Below are positions 7,432-15,291 of a DNA stretch of 32,133 nt, piece after piece. This DNA is from Thermoanaerobaculia bacterium. Its GTDB lineage: Bacteria; Acidobacteriota; Thermoanaerobaculia; Gp7-AA8. How positions within the stretch are numbered: position 1 is the stretch's first letter; every line of letters begins with the position of its first letter. The translations under genes were made by a program, and so were the position numbers. The notes below the pieces were generated by a model, which searched no databases, had not been told where the DNA came from, and saw nothing but the letters and a program-made list of their open reading frames with translations. The stretch is from contig JADGNY010000077.1 of the NCBI GenBank assembly GCA_017883235.1, positions 1 through 32,133 on the forward strand. The letters run 5' to 3'.

Positions 7432-7528
7432 GCCAACGATCTGATCGCCGCACTCGAACCGCGTTACCTGGACGTGAGAAGGCGACTTCTACGTCCGCGG
7501 CGGGACCGTGGTCAAGGTCGAGCACAGG
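7432..7528 (+). pseudogene. Frameshifted duplicate of the queF 3' end
   Basis: This segment repeats queF bases 6976-7074 at high identity: both encode NDLIAAL(D/E)PRYL, then GDFY(I/V)RGG and VVKVEH. An extra base in the middle breaks the frame, and six bases corresponding to two codons after the RGG motif are missing. There is no upstream part and no start. It looks like a relic of a tandem duplication, separated from the intact gene by the 21-bp array. Confidence 0.85.
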
Positions 7529-7567
7529 AAAAATGCTCATGAGGCCGTCTAATCTGGCGGAGGTCAC

Positions 7568-8917
7568 ATGCCGCCCAAGCCAGCCATCTTCCTTCCGGGA
7601 TTTCCTTCCAGCGAGCTGCTCGATCCGGCCGGCCATGTCGTCTACCCGCCGCCGTCGCCGCTTTCGCTTTTGAATCCGACGAACAAAGCAGCCTACCTCG
7701 CCAGGTTGTCCGACGTTCCTGGTGATCTTGTGGCCGGAAGCCCGGTTCCATCCCTCTTCGGTCTCGTACCGGAGGCACAGTCGCTCTATGACATCCTCGC
7801 TACGTTTGGCTACGACATCACTCCCGCCAGCACGAACTTCAAGCCCATCGGGTGGGATTGGCGGCTTGGAGTCGGCGCCGCCGCAACGATCAACCGTATC
7901 CGCGCCACGCTCGACGCACTCTCGCCGAACAAGGATGGGAACGTCATTGCCATCCTCCACTCCACCGGAGGCCTCGTTTTCCGTGCCTTCCTCGAGCAGG
8001 AGCCCGCGTACGCGAAGTGCTTCGAGCAGGTTCTGACGTTCGGCATCCCGTGGGCAGGGACGCTCGAGGCGCTCCACGCCGTGGTCGTCGGTGTGGGTAT
8101 CGGCATCGGTCCGATCAAACTGATTTCCGAAGCTGAAGGAGCGAGTATTTTCGGCCACGCGCAAGCCGCGTACGACCTCTTCCCGACCGATCCGTCGCTG
8201 AACCTCTTTATTTCAACGGGCGTACCGACGACTCCCAAGGCCGATCAGTCGTGGACGACCGAACAATATCAGCGCGATCTGCTTGCGACTGCCCACGGCC
8301 CGTTCCCGCAGCAGTTCGACGACCTGCCTCTGACGAATGTTTGCGGCTGGGGTGGAGCGACGTGGCCGGTGGTGACGCTCGTCGGCGGAAAGATTACCTG
8401 GCTTGCTCCACACAAGGAGGCAGGGGATGGTACGGTGCCGTTCGTCTCGTCTTCGTGGCTTCAGGGAGCGAAGGTACGGCCGGTCTACGTTCCGATCGGA
8501 ACGTTCGCCGAAGATATGCTGCCGAGAATTCACGGACAGCTATGGGGCTCGGTGGCCATTCAGCAGATTTTTCGTGAAGTTCTCGGTGGCGCAGCGCCTC
8601 AGCCATTCATCACGGCTGCCGCCGATAGCGATCAAAGCATTGACTTCAACAGCAATGTAAACGTTCGAATGACAGCGTTGGCGCCCGACGGCTCGGCACT
8701 TCCGAACTGCGTGGCCACCGTGGACATCGGCGGAAAGAAGACGAAGGTGCCCTTTGATCCTACCGCGATGCTGCACGGCGATCGCCGCGCCGAGGTTTCG
8801 ATCAAGCGCGCGGGCATCAAACACAACATCGCGAACGACCTGTTCCGTTTTGAGATCACATTCACCTGGGACGGAGGCGTGCCGGTCGTGGTGCCGGTGA
8901 TCATCCATTCGGTGTAG
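7568..8917 (+). CDS. LCAT-like alpha/beta hydrolase with C-terminal beta domain
   Basis: A 449-residue protein resembling lecithin:cholesterol acyltransferase and related phospholipases or acyltransferases. It opens with the FLPGFPSSEL strand-loop typical of these enzymes. The nucleophile elbow is LHSTGG (S132), the acid is in GDGTVP (D287), a hallmark of the family, and the likely catalytic His is in RIHGQ (H322). The elbow has Leu where the usual pattern has Gly. Residues from about 345 to 449 look like an added beta-sandwich domain. No signal peptide is apparent, so its cellular location and lipid substrate are unknown. GGAGGT sits just before the ATG. It converges on purC with no bases between the two stop codons. 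Confidence 0.75.
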   Translation: MPPKPAIFLPGFPSSELLDPAGHVVYPPPSPLSLLNPTNKAAYLARLSDVPGDLVAGSPVPSLFGLVPEAQSLYDILATFGYDITPASTNFKPIGWDWRLGVGAAATINRIRATLDALSPNKDGNVIAILHSTGGLVFRAFLEQEPAYAKCFEQVLTFGIPWAGTLEALHAVVVGVGIGIGPIKLISEAEGASIFGHAQAAYDLFPTDPSLNLFISTGVPTTPKADQSWTTEQYQRDLLATAHGPFPQQFDDLPLTNVCGWGGATWPVVTLVGGKITWLAPHKEAGDGTVPFVSSSWLQGAKVRPVYVPIGTFAEDMLPRIHGQLWGSVAIQQIFREVLGGAAPQPFITAAADSDQSIDFNSNVNVRMTALAPDGSALPNCVATVDIGGKKTKVPFDPTAMLHGDRRAEVSIKRAGIKHNIANDLFRFEITFTWDGGVPVVVPVIIHSV

Positions 8918-9814
8918 TTACAGATCCGGCTCCGATCCGGTGATCGTCCGAAACGCCTCGATGTACTTCTCGCGCGTCTTCATCACCACATCGTCCGGCA
9001 GCTCAGGCGGCGTTGATGCCTTGTCCCAGCCGGTCGTTTCCAGCCAGTCGCGGACGAACTGTTTGTCGAACGACGGCGGGTTCCTGCCGACGGTGTAACT
9101 CTCGGCGGGCCAGAAGCGGGAGGAGTCGGGAGTCAGCGCTTCGTCGATCCAGACGACGATGTTGCCGCGGGTGGCGTGTTCGTCGATACCGAACTCGAAC
9201 TTCGTGTCGGCGATGATGATGCCCCGCGTCTCCGCGTACTCGGCGGCGCGTTTGTAGATGCGCAGCGTCAGGTCGCGCAGCTCCGCGGCGAGGTCGTCGC
9301 CTACGAGCGCGCACATCCGCTCGAACGAAATGTTCTCGTCGTGGCCACTCTCTTCCTTGGTGGCCGGGGTGAAGATCGGTTCGCGCAGTTTGCTCGCTGT
9401 CGTCAGGCCGGCCTCCAGCTCGATGCCGCAGACCTTCCCCGTCTCGTTGTACTCCTTGAGTCCCGAGCCGACCAGGTAGCCGCGGGCGACACATTCGACT
9501 GGTACGACGCGGCACTTCCGCACGATGACGCTACGCCCGCGCAGCTCGGCATGCGCACGCACCTGGGACGGGAAGCTCTCCCATTCCGTTTCCAGCAGAT
9601 GGTTCTCGATATCGCCAAAGTGCCGGAACCAGAACGTCGACATCTGCGTCAGGATCTTCCCCTTGTCCGGAATGCCCGGCGAGAGGACGACGTCGAATGC
9701 GGAGATGCGGTCGGTGGCGACGAAGAGGAAGGATTCGCCGAGGTCGTAGACATCGCGCACTTTTCCGCGTCGGGCCAGAGGAAGAGGAAGGCTGGTTTCG
9801 AGAAGGGCCGGCAT
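8918..9814 (-). CDS. purC: Phosphoribosylaminoimidazole-succinocarboxamide synthase
   Basis: Joins CAIR and aspartate with ATP to give SAICAR in purine synthesis. At 298 residues it belongs to the longer, yeast-like form. Visible family marks are LARRGKVRDVYDLG near the N-terminus, ATDRISAFDVVL, VECVARGYLVGSG and the late IIIADTKFEFG segment, all expected for ATP and substrate binding. The ATG at 9814 is preferred to the TTG at 9823. No other pur gene is adjacent. A large inverted repeat lies upstream in the gap to the next gene. Confidence 0.95.
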   Translation of the reverse strand: MPALLETSLPLPLARRGKVRDVYDLGESFLFVATDRISAFDVVLSPGIPDKGKILTQMSTFWFRHFGDIENHLLETEWESFPSQVRAHAELRGRSVIVRKCRVVPVECVARGYLVGSGLKEYNETGKVCGIELEAGLTTASKLREPIFTPATKEESGHDENISFERMCALVGDDLAAELRDLTLRIYKRAAEYAETRGIIIADTKFEFGIDEHATRGNIVVWIDEALTPDSSRFWPAESYTVGRNPPSFDKQFVRDWLETTGWDKASTPPELPDDVVMKTREKYIEAFRTITGSEPDL

Positions 9815-9850
9815 GATGAGCAAAAGTCTATCCTGACGCGCAGCGGAAAT

Positions 9851-9977
9851 CGGAGCGCTGGCGTCTCGCCGGCTGGACGGGCGGCGTCTCGCCGCCCGTC
9901 TGCCGCATACGATACATTCGCTCGTAACCTCGGGGGCGAGACGCCCCCGAGCCAGCCGGCGAGACGCCAGCGCTCCG
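9851..9977. repeat. Cloverleaf-like inverted repeat with GGCGTCTCGCC words
   Basis: A perfect 26-base outer stem pairs 9851-9876 with 9952-9977. Inside are two more perfect hairpins, at 9877-9899 (10-bp stem, TCT loop) and 9931-9949 (8-bp stem, AGA loop), joined by a short unpaired stretch. All stems contain variants of GGCGTCTCGCC. It lies between the purC start and the end of the secreted-protein gene and could act as a bidirectional RNA or DNA structure. Confidence 0.85.
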
Positions 9978-9985
9978 ACCGGGTT

Positions 9986-10924
9986 CTACCGTACCCGGCT
10001 ATTCACCACCGTCGCCTCGCCGAGGTGTGTCGCCGTGTCGCGAATACCCCGGGCGAAATCAGAGTCGATCTTGCGGCCGAGGGTAAGGGGCTGCGGCAAT
10101 CCCATCTTGAAGAGGACCTTGGCGCTGGCGAGCAGCATCGGGCCCTGATAGGTCGGGTCGCCGGAGAGATCGTCGATCGTCGATGAGTAGGGGAAGACGA
10201 CCGCCGTGTTGGCCGGATCGTCGACGAAGAACTCGACGGAGCCGCCGTCGACCTCGATCGGCAGACTGGCCTGGCGATGGCCGAGCGGAGGGAGGTCGAG
10301 CGTGGCGTCCTTCATGATCGTCGCGCCGGCGGCGTTATAGACGTTGATGCGAAGCGTGACATTCGACCGGCCGAGGTTCACCGCGCCGACGTTCGTGCGC
10401 CAGCCGAGACGGGCAACGTTCCGCACCCCGTGCGCGACCGAGCTGATGCCGTCGTGCTTGAAATCCTGCAAACCCGCCCACACGCCGGGGATCGTCTGAC
10501 CGTACGTCCCGCTCTTGACGTTGTTGTACGTGCTGGTCGTGACGAGGAACGAGCGCGAGAGGACGTCATTCGGTGCCGTCGGATTGTCCTCCGGGAAGGT
10601 GGCCACGAGGAGCGCTCCCGATCCATCCTTGATGTTGAACAGATCGTTGAGGATGTTGTCCGATAGCACGGTGCCATTCGCCGGAACGGTGAAGGTGCGC
10701 TCGAGCCCTACGCCGCCCCCGGTCGGGAGGAACGTGACGCTGACGGTGAGTGGGTAATCGAGCTGCGGATTGAAGACGCTGAACTGCGTCAGCCACCGCG
10801 TACCGAAGTTCCCGCCGGTGTTGGCCGAGGCCGGGATGACATAGGTGTCGTTGATCTGCGCGGCGAGAGGAAGTGAAACGACGACGAGAAGCAGGGCGAA
10901 GAAAATGTACCTGGAAGTGTTCAC
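9986..10924 (-). CDS. Secreted protein of unknown function
   Basis: A 312-residue protein with a clear signal peptide (about residues 1-22, ending LPLAAQ). The mature part is rich in beta-strand patterns, Thr, Asn and Val, with no cysteines, and reads like two immunoglobulin-like or beta-sandwich repeats (about 30-135 and 165-265). No catalytic motif is recognised. The GTG start has GGAGAG upstream at good spacing. It lies downstream of gltA on the same strand but is separated by a hairpin element. Export to the periplasm or cell surface is likely; function is unknown. Confidence 0.75.
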   Translation of the reverse strand: MNTSRYIFFALLLVVVSLPLAAQINDTYVIPASANTGGNFGTRWLTQFSVFNPQLDYPLTVSVTFLPTGGGVGLERTFTVPANGTVLSDNILNDLFNIKDGSGALLVATFPEDNPTAPNDVLSRSFLVTTSTYNNVKSGTYGQTIPGVWAGLQDFKHDGISSVAHGVRNVARLGWRTNVGAVNLGRSNVTLRINVYNAAGATIMKDATLDLPPLGHRQASLPIEVDGGSVEFFVDDPANTAVVFPYSSTIDDLSGDPTYQGPMLLASAKVLFKMGLPQPLTLGRKIDSDFARGIRDTATHLGEATVVNSRVR

Positions 10925-10985
10925 GGTGAAATCTCTCCGGGTACCGGCATCGGAAGGAACGGCTGCGCGAGCGCTGTCATTCCTG

Positions 10986-11087
10986 AGAAAGGCAGAAGGC
11001 AGAAAGCAGAAGGCAGAAATGCTCCGCTATGCCCACATCTCGACGTAGCGGAGCACTTCTGCTTTCTGCCTTCTGCTTTCTGCCTTA
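10986..11087. repeat. Word-repeat hairpin with GGCAGAA arms
   Basis: The left arm (10986-11029) consists of GGCAGAAGGCAGAAAGCAG words followed by ATGCTCCGCTA. The right arm (11046-11087) is the reverse complement of both parts. The loop is about 16 bases. It starts 3 bases past the gltA stop and could terminate gltA transcription. The same word builds the element at 15203-15290. Confidence 0.8.
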
Positions 11088-11090
11088 TGT

Positions 11091-12380
11091 CTACCGCTGC
11101 CCGATCTCTTTGTAGTCCCGCTTTCGCGATCCCGTAAAGATCTGTCTCGGGCGGGCAATCTTCTGATCGGGATCGTTCAGCATCTCGCACCACTGCGCAA
11201 GCCAGCCGGAAACGCGCGGGATGGCGAAGAGGACCGGGAACATGTCCATCGGGAACTTCATGGCCTGGTAGATGAGTCCCGAGTAGAAATCGACGTTCGG
11301 ATACAGCTTGCGCTTGACGAAGTACTCATCCGCGAGCGCGATCCGCTCCAGCTCAACGGCGATCTCGAGCAGCGGGCTCATGCCCGTAACCTCGAAGACG
11401 CCGTACGCGGCCTTCTTGATAATCGTGGCGCGCGGGTCGAAATTCTTGTAGACGCGGTGGCCGAAGCCCATCAGCTTCACCCCCTCGCCCTTCTTCACCT
11501 TTTCGATGAAGGCGGGGATGTTCTGCTTCGAGCCGATCTCGGTCAGCATCCGGATGACCTGCTCGTTCGCCCCGCCGTGCAGCGGTCCATAGAGCGCCGC
11601 GCACGCGGCGGCGACGGAGGAGTACGGATCGACGTGCGAGCTGCCGGCGACGCGCATGGTGCTCGTCGAACAGTTCTGCTCGTGATCGGCGTGGAGGATG
11701 AAGAGGACGTCGAGGGCATGCACGAGAGCCGGATCCGGCTCGTACTTCAACTCCGTCGTCCTGTACATCATGTTCAGGAAGTTGGCCGGATAGGACAGCT
11801 CGTTGTCGGGATAGGCGTACGGCATGCCCACCATGTGCCGGTAACCGAAGCCGGCGATGGTGATCATCTTGGCGATGAGACGTTCGATCTGCCGGTTGCG
11901 CACGTCTTCGTCGAAGATGTTCTTGGCCTCCGGGTAGAACGTGCCGAGGGCGCTGATCATCGCGATCAGCATCCCCATCGGATGCGCGTTGTAGCGGAAC
12001 GAGTCGAGGACGAACTTGAGGTTCTCGTTGATGAAGGTGTGGTACGTGATCGTATTCGTCCACACGGTCAGCTCGTCCTTCGTCGGAAGCTCGCCGTGGA
12101 GAAGCAGCCATGCCGTCTCGAGATACGTGCTCTTTTCGGCGAGCTGCTCGATGGGATATCCGCGGTATTCAAGGATGCCCTTGTCGCCATCGATGAACGT
12201 GATGGCGCTTCGGCAGGCGGCGGTGTTCATGAAGGCCGGGTCGTAGGTCATCATGCCGAAATCGTCGTCATCCACTTTGATCTTGCGCAGATCGGTGGCG
12301 CGAATGGTGTCTTCGTTGATCGGGACTTCGTACGTTTTGCCGGTGCGGTTATCTGTGATCGTGAGGCTGTTGGTTGGCAA
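11091..12380 (-). CDS. gltA: Citrate synthase
   Basis: Condenses acetyl-CoA with oxaloacetate to citrate, entering the TCA cycle. The protein has 429 residues, the usual length for the large (type II, hexameric) bacterial enzyme, including the N-terminal beta-rich segment of about 50 residues. Active-site residues are visible: H268 in GPLHGGANE, H308 in MGFGHRVYKNFDPR and D364 in PNVDFYSG. The TTG start at 12380 is supported by GGAGGGAG upstream at proper spacing. The upstream gene rsmE ends 38 bases earlier on the same strand. A hairpin element follows the stop. Confidence 0.96.
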   Translation of the reverse strand: MPTNSLTITDNRTGKTYEVPINEDTIRATDLRKIKVDDDDFGMMTYDPAFMNTAACRSAITFIDGDKGILEYRGYPIEQLAEKSTYLETAWLLLHGELPTKDELTVWTNTITYHTFINENLKFVLDSFRYNAHPMGMLIAMISALGTFYPEAKNIFDEDVRNRQIERLIAKMITIAGFGYRHMVGMPYAYPDNELSYPANFLNMMYRTTELKYEPDPALVHALDVLFILHADHEQNCSTSTMRVAGSSHVDPYSSVAAACAALYGPLHGGANEQVIRMLTEIGSKQNIPAFIEKVKKGEGVKLMGFGHRVYKNFDPRATIIKKAAYGVFEVTGMSPLLEIAVELERIALADEYFVKRKLYPNVDFYSGLIYQAMKFPMDMFPVLFAIPRVSGWLAQWCEMLNDPDQKIARPRQIFTGSRKRDYKEIGQR

Positions 12381-12418
12381 GAGAGACTCCCTCCGATGCT
12401 ATAGAGCGCGTGAATCTA

Positions 12419-13102
12419 TCAAATGTCGCCACTTCGCGCAGTGACAAGCGCGGTGGCGACGATGGCGGCGGTCTCCGCGCGAAGGCGCCGGACGCCGAGG
12501 CGTGCAAAGGCACAACCATTCTCACCGGCAAGGCGCAGCTCGTCCTCGCTCCAACCACCCTCGGGACCGATGAAGAGGGTTGCCGGCTCGCCGGGTTGCC
12601 ACGTTGCCGGTTCGGCGTCGGCATCGAAGAGGATTTTCAGTCCCGCGCGCCTGATGACATCCCCGAACGGGGCGGGCTCTTCGATCGTGGGGATGACCGA
12701 CCGGCCCGACTGCTTGACCGCCTCGAAGACGATCTTCCGCCATCGCTCCGCTTTGCCCCGATAACGCTCGGCGCGAATCTCCACGCGCTCGGTGACGAGC
12801 GGGATGATGGAACGAACGCCCAGCTCCGTCGCCTTCTGCAGGACGATGTCGAACTTGTCGAGATTGATGATGGCCATGGCCAGATGCAGCGCTGTCCGCG
12901 CCTCCCTGTCCGGCGCCGGATCGTTGATCAGCAAGCCATCGGCTGAGTACTTTGCGACGAACGAGATGCCGCGGCCGTTGAAAACCTCGACCTCTTCGCC
13001 GTCGCGAACGCGCACGACATGTGCGTGATGCTGCTCATCGCGGCTCAGCGCGACGGCAGTTCCCGACACGAGGTCGGCGTCGATGAAGAAGCGGTGTTTC
13101 AT
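12419..13102 (-). CDS. rsmE: 16S rRNA m3U1498 methyltransferase
   Basis: A SPOUT-family enzyme that methylates N3 of U1498 in 16S rRNA using SAM. It has 227 residues, typical of the family. An N-terminal PUA-like part (about 1-70) is followed by the SPOUT knot with FIGPEGGWSEDE (GPEGG at 179-183) and LGVRRLRAETA (202-212), where the family usually has ILRAETA. Its ATG overlaps the stop of the upstream lipoprotein gene (ATGA), so the two are translationally coupled. Confidence 0.94.
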   Translation of the reverse strand: MKHRFFIDADLVSGTAVALSRDEQHHAHVVRVRDGEEVEVFNGRGISFVAKYSADGLLINDPAPDREARTALHLAMAIINLDKFDIVLQKATELGVRSIIPLVTERVEIRAERYRGKAERWRKIVFEAVKQSGRSVIPTIEEPAPFGDVIRRAGLKILFDADAEPATWQPGEPATLFIGPEGGWSEDELRLAGENGCAFARLGVRRLRAETAAIVATALVTARSGDI

Positions 13103-13587
13103 CGAGAGTACAGCGTCACCGGGAACCGCTTCTGTCCGAACGGCGTGTGGTAGTAGGCATTGCCGTGGATTGCGTAGTGGGCGCGGTTGCCCTGAACCAC
13201 GTCGGCGATCTGGCGAAAGAGCGCCTTCAGGTTCCCATAGCCGACGCGCGTACGGAGGTGAACGTCACCCATTCCGTGCGCGGGGATGTGGACGCCCTGC
13301 TCGGCACGGACGCTGGTGAGGATCGGGGTATCGTTGATAGCCAGGTCGAAGTCGAGCCAGTCGAGGCGCAGGCCGATGGCGTTCGGATTGTCGACGACGA
13401 TCGTAATATCGAAGTCGATCGCCGATGCCGAGAGTGGCAGCGCGATAGCGACATGCGGCACGACGCTTCGCAGCGCATAGCTGGGGTTGACGATTTCCCC
13501 GGGCAGCAGCGACCGGCATCCGGAAAGCGCCGCCAGAACGATGCAGCCAATGGTCAGCAGGGTTGCTGGAATCAACGCCCGTTTCAT
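13099..13587 (-). CDS. LEA type 2 family lipoprotein
   Basis: A 162-residue lipoprotein with a hydrophobic signal and lipobox LSGC (Cys24), so it should be membrane-anchored on the periplasmic side. The mature part matches the water-stress/LEA14 pattern: a VDNPNAIGLRLDWLDFDLAIND core with alternating strands. Its cellular role is not known. The open frame continues far upstream but only as the shadow of the divergent glycosyltransferase; ATG 13587 (MKRAL) is chosen, and ATG 13599 is an alternative. A TAGAAT at 13603-13598 could be a -10 that gives a very short leader. It is coupled to rsmE by a 4-base overlap. Confidence 0.82.
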   Translation of the reverse strand: MKRALIPATLLTIGCIVLAALSGCRSLLPGEIVNPSYALRSVVPHVAIALPLSASAIDFDITIVVDNPNAIGLRLDWLDFDLAINDTPILTSVRAEQGVHIPAHGMGDVHLRTRVGYGNLKALFRQIADVVQGNRAHYAIHGNAYYHTPFGQKRFPVTLYSR

Positions 13588-13622
13588 CGCAACCGCCATT
13601 CTATGCAATGCCCCCGCCGTCT

Positions 13623-13655
13623 CTCCGACCCCCGGCTCCCGACTCCCGACCCCCG
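13623..13655. repeat. Solo arm of the GTCGGGA-type hairpin family
   Basis: CCGACCCCCGGCTCCCGACTC-type words match the right arms of the elements at 1409-1573 and 3225-3300. No complementary arm is present within this intergenic gap. Confidence 0.65.
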
Positions 13656-13713
13656 TTTTCGCTGTGGTATGGTCTGGCTGTTGCAATCCCACCACCGTGC
13701 TCAGGAGAGTTGA

Positions 13714-14418
13714 TTGATCTCGGCCATCATCGCGGCGTACAACGAGGAAAAGACGCTCGCTGAGGTTCTCGGCGTTCTGACGAAAAGCGCCCTGATCGAC
13801 GAGATCATCGTGGTCAGCGACGGCTCCACCGACCGCACCGTCGAGATCGCACGCTCTTTCGATGTCACCACCATCGCCCTGCGCGAGAATCGTGGGAAGG
13901 GCTTCGCCATGCGGCTTGGCGTCGACTACGCGCGGCACGACGTCCTCTTCTTCGTCGACGGCGACATGTTCAACCTCACCGACGAGCACATCGAGTCGCT
14001 CGTCCGGCCGGTTCTGCGTAACGAGTGCGACATGAATATCGGAGTCCGCAGCCGCGGCCCGATCCGCAACTTCTTTCATCTGCAGATGAAAGTCGGCCCG
14101 GTCCTGTCGGGCATCCGCGTGATGCGCCGGGCCGTCTGGGAGACCGTTCCACTCCGTTATCAGGAACGTTTCAAGATCGAGGCAGCGCTCAACTTCTTCT
14201 GTTCGCGCGCCAGCTATCCGCAGCAGCAGACGGTGATTTATGACCTCGGCCATCTGATCAAGGAAAACAAGCGCGGACTTGGTCCGGGCCTGACGGCGCG
14301 TTGGGAGATGACCCGCGAGGTGTTTCTGCTGCATTGGGATCTCTACCTTTTCGAAATGTGGCGCTCGGACGTCGAGCCGGAACCGCTTCCGGTCGCCGAG
14401 TACGATCTGTTCGAGTAG
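13714..14418 (+). CDS. Family 2 glycosyltransferase
   Basis: A 234-residue soluble GT-A fold enzyme of the polyprenyl-phosphate (dolichol-phosphate-mannose-like) type that transfers a sugar from a nucleotide donor. The start SAIIAAYNEEKTL and the VVSDGSTDRT segment (D36) bind the nucleotide. FFVDGDMF provides the DXD metal site (D82, D84). No membrane segments are seen, so it works on the cytoplasmic face. The TTG start at 13714 is supported by AGGAG 7-8 bases upstream. The next gene begins inside its stop codon. Acceptor and donor are unknown. Confidence 0.85.
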   Translation: MISAIIAAYNEEKTLAEVLGVLTKSALIDEIIVVSDGSTDRTVEIARSFDVTTIALRENRGKGFAMRLGVDYARHDVLFFVDGDMFNLTDEHIESLVRPVLRNECDMNIGVRSRGPIRNFFHLQMKVGPVLSGIRVMRRAVWETVPLRYQERFKIEAALNFFCSRASYPQQQTVIYDLGHLIKENKRGLGPGLTARWEMTREVFLLHWDLYLFEMWRSDVEPEPLPVAEYDLFE

Positions 14419-15206
14419 TGAGCACGCGGACCGTCGTTCTCGTTCTTCTTCTCGCGGCGCTGGCGTCCTCCGGCTGCACCAGCCACTCGCAGTTTCTGGA
14501 ACGCGAGATCAGGCTTGGCGATCACTCGTACAAATACCGGGTCTGGCTGCCGCACCACTACACCAAGCTACGTCGCTGGCCGGTCGTGCTCTACCTTCAC
14601 GGCAGCAGCGAACGCGGCTCGGACAACATCAGCCAGTTGAGCACCGGCCTCGGCCCCGCGCTGGAGCGCTACGGCGAGCGGTACAAAGCCGTCATCGTTT
14701 TTCCTCAGGCTGATTCGGGACAGGAGTGGTACGGCGAGATGGAGACGATGGCGCTGGCGGAGCTGGATGCGGCCATGCGCGAGTTCCACGGGGACCAGCG
14801 CCGCGTTTACCTGACCGGCATTTCGATGGGAGGCGCAGGCACCTGGTACATGGCCCGGCACAATCGGAAATGGGCCGCCCTCGTGCCGGTCTGCGGAGAA
14901 GTGGCCCGGCATCCCGACGATCCCTTTCCGAGTGATCCACCGCCGGACATCGCCCGCATCGTCGGCTCCCGCGATCCGTACGCAACGCTGGCCGGTCAGA
15001 TCGGCAACACGCCGGTCTGGGCATTCCACGGCGCGACGGATGACATCGTGCCGGTTACCGAATCACGGTCGATGGTGAAAGCGCTCCGCCAGGCCGGCGG
15101 CAACGTCCAATACACCGAGTATCCGAACGGCAGCCACGACGTCTGGGACGCGGCCTACGGCGACGCGACACTGGTGCACTGGATGCTGCAGCAGAAGATG
15201 AAATGA
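14418..15206 (+). CDS. Lipoprotein alpha/beta-hydrolase (predicted esterase/peptidase, COG4099-like)
   Basis: A 262-residue lipoprotein with a signal and lipobox ASSGC (Cys20). The mature part has YLHGSSERGSDN (about 59-70), the nucleophile elbow GISMGG (S136), the acid in FHGATDDIVP (D208 or D209) and His in NGSHDVWD (H240), so a full Ser-Asp-His triad. This matches the polyhydroxybutyrate-depolymerase-like or predicted-peptidase esterases; the substrate is unknown. The GTG shares its first base with the TAG stop of the glycosyltransferase (TAGTG), and there is no separate ribosome site, so expression is coupled. The two could act together on a cell-envelope glycan or lipid. Confidence 0.85.
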   Translation: MSTRTVVLVLLLAALASSGCTSHSQFLEREIRLGDHSYKYRVWLPHHYTKLRRWPVVLYLHGSSERGSDNISQLSTGLGPALERYGERYKAVIVFPQADSGQEWYGEMETMALAELDAAMREFHGDQRRVYLTGISMGGAGTWYMARHNRKWAALVPVCGEVARHPDDPFPSDPPPDIARIVGSRDPYATLAGQIGNTPVWAFHGATDDIVPVTESRSMVKALRQAGGNVQYTEYPNGSHDVWDAAYGDATLVHWMLQQKMK

Positions 15207-15290
15207 AGGCAGAAGGCAGAAGGCAGAAGCAAAAACCAGTCTCCTTCTGCCTTCTGCCTTCTGCCTTTCCTTCATCCTTCATCCTTCCAT
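15203..15290. repeat. Word-repeat hairpin between convergent genes
   Basis: The left arm overlaps the esterase stop codon and reads ATGAAGGCAGAAGGCAG onward to about 15230. The right arm (15241-15275) is its reverse complement, CTTCTGCCTTCTGCC. It is followed by CTTCATC words up to 15290, two bases before the convergent stop. It shares the GGCAGAA word with 10986-11087. Confidence 0.8.
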
Positions 15291-15291
15291 T

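Noticed and set aside
7099-7542. Open frame encoding 7-residue repeats (LDAHSRI type) across the 21-bp array
   Set aside because: A 21-base period without stops opens frames on both strands. The GTG start has no ribosome site, and the frame runs on into the queF relic. A DNA repeat explains it better than a protein.
13588-14334. Long N-terminal extension of the LEA2 lipoprotein frame
   Set aside because: It runs antisense through the glycosyltransferase gene and a repeat arm. The lipobox signal starts only at 13587 or 13599.
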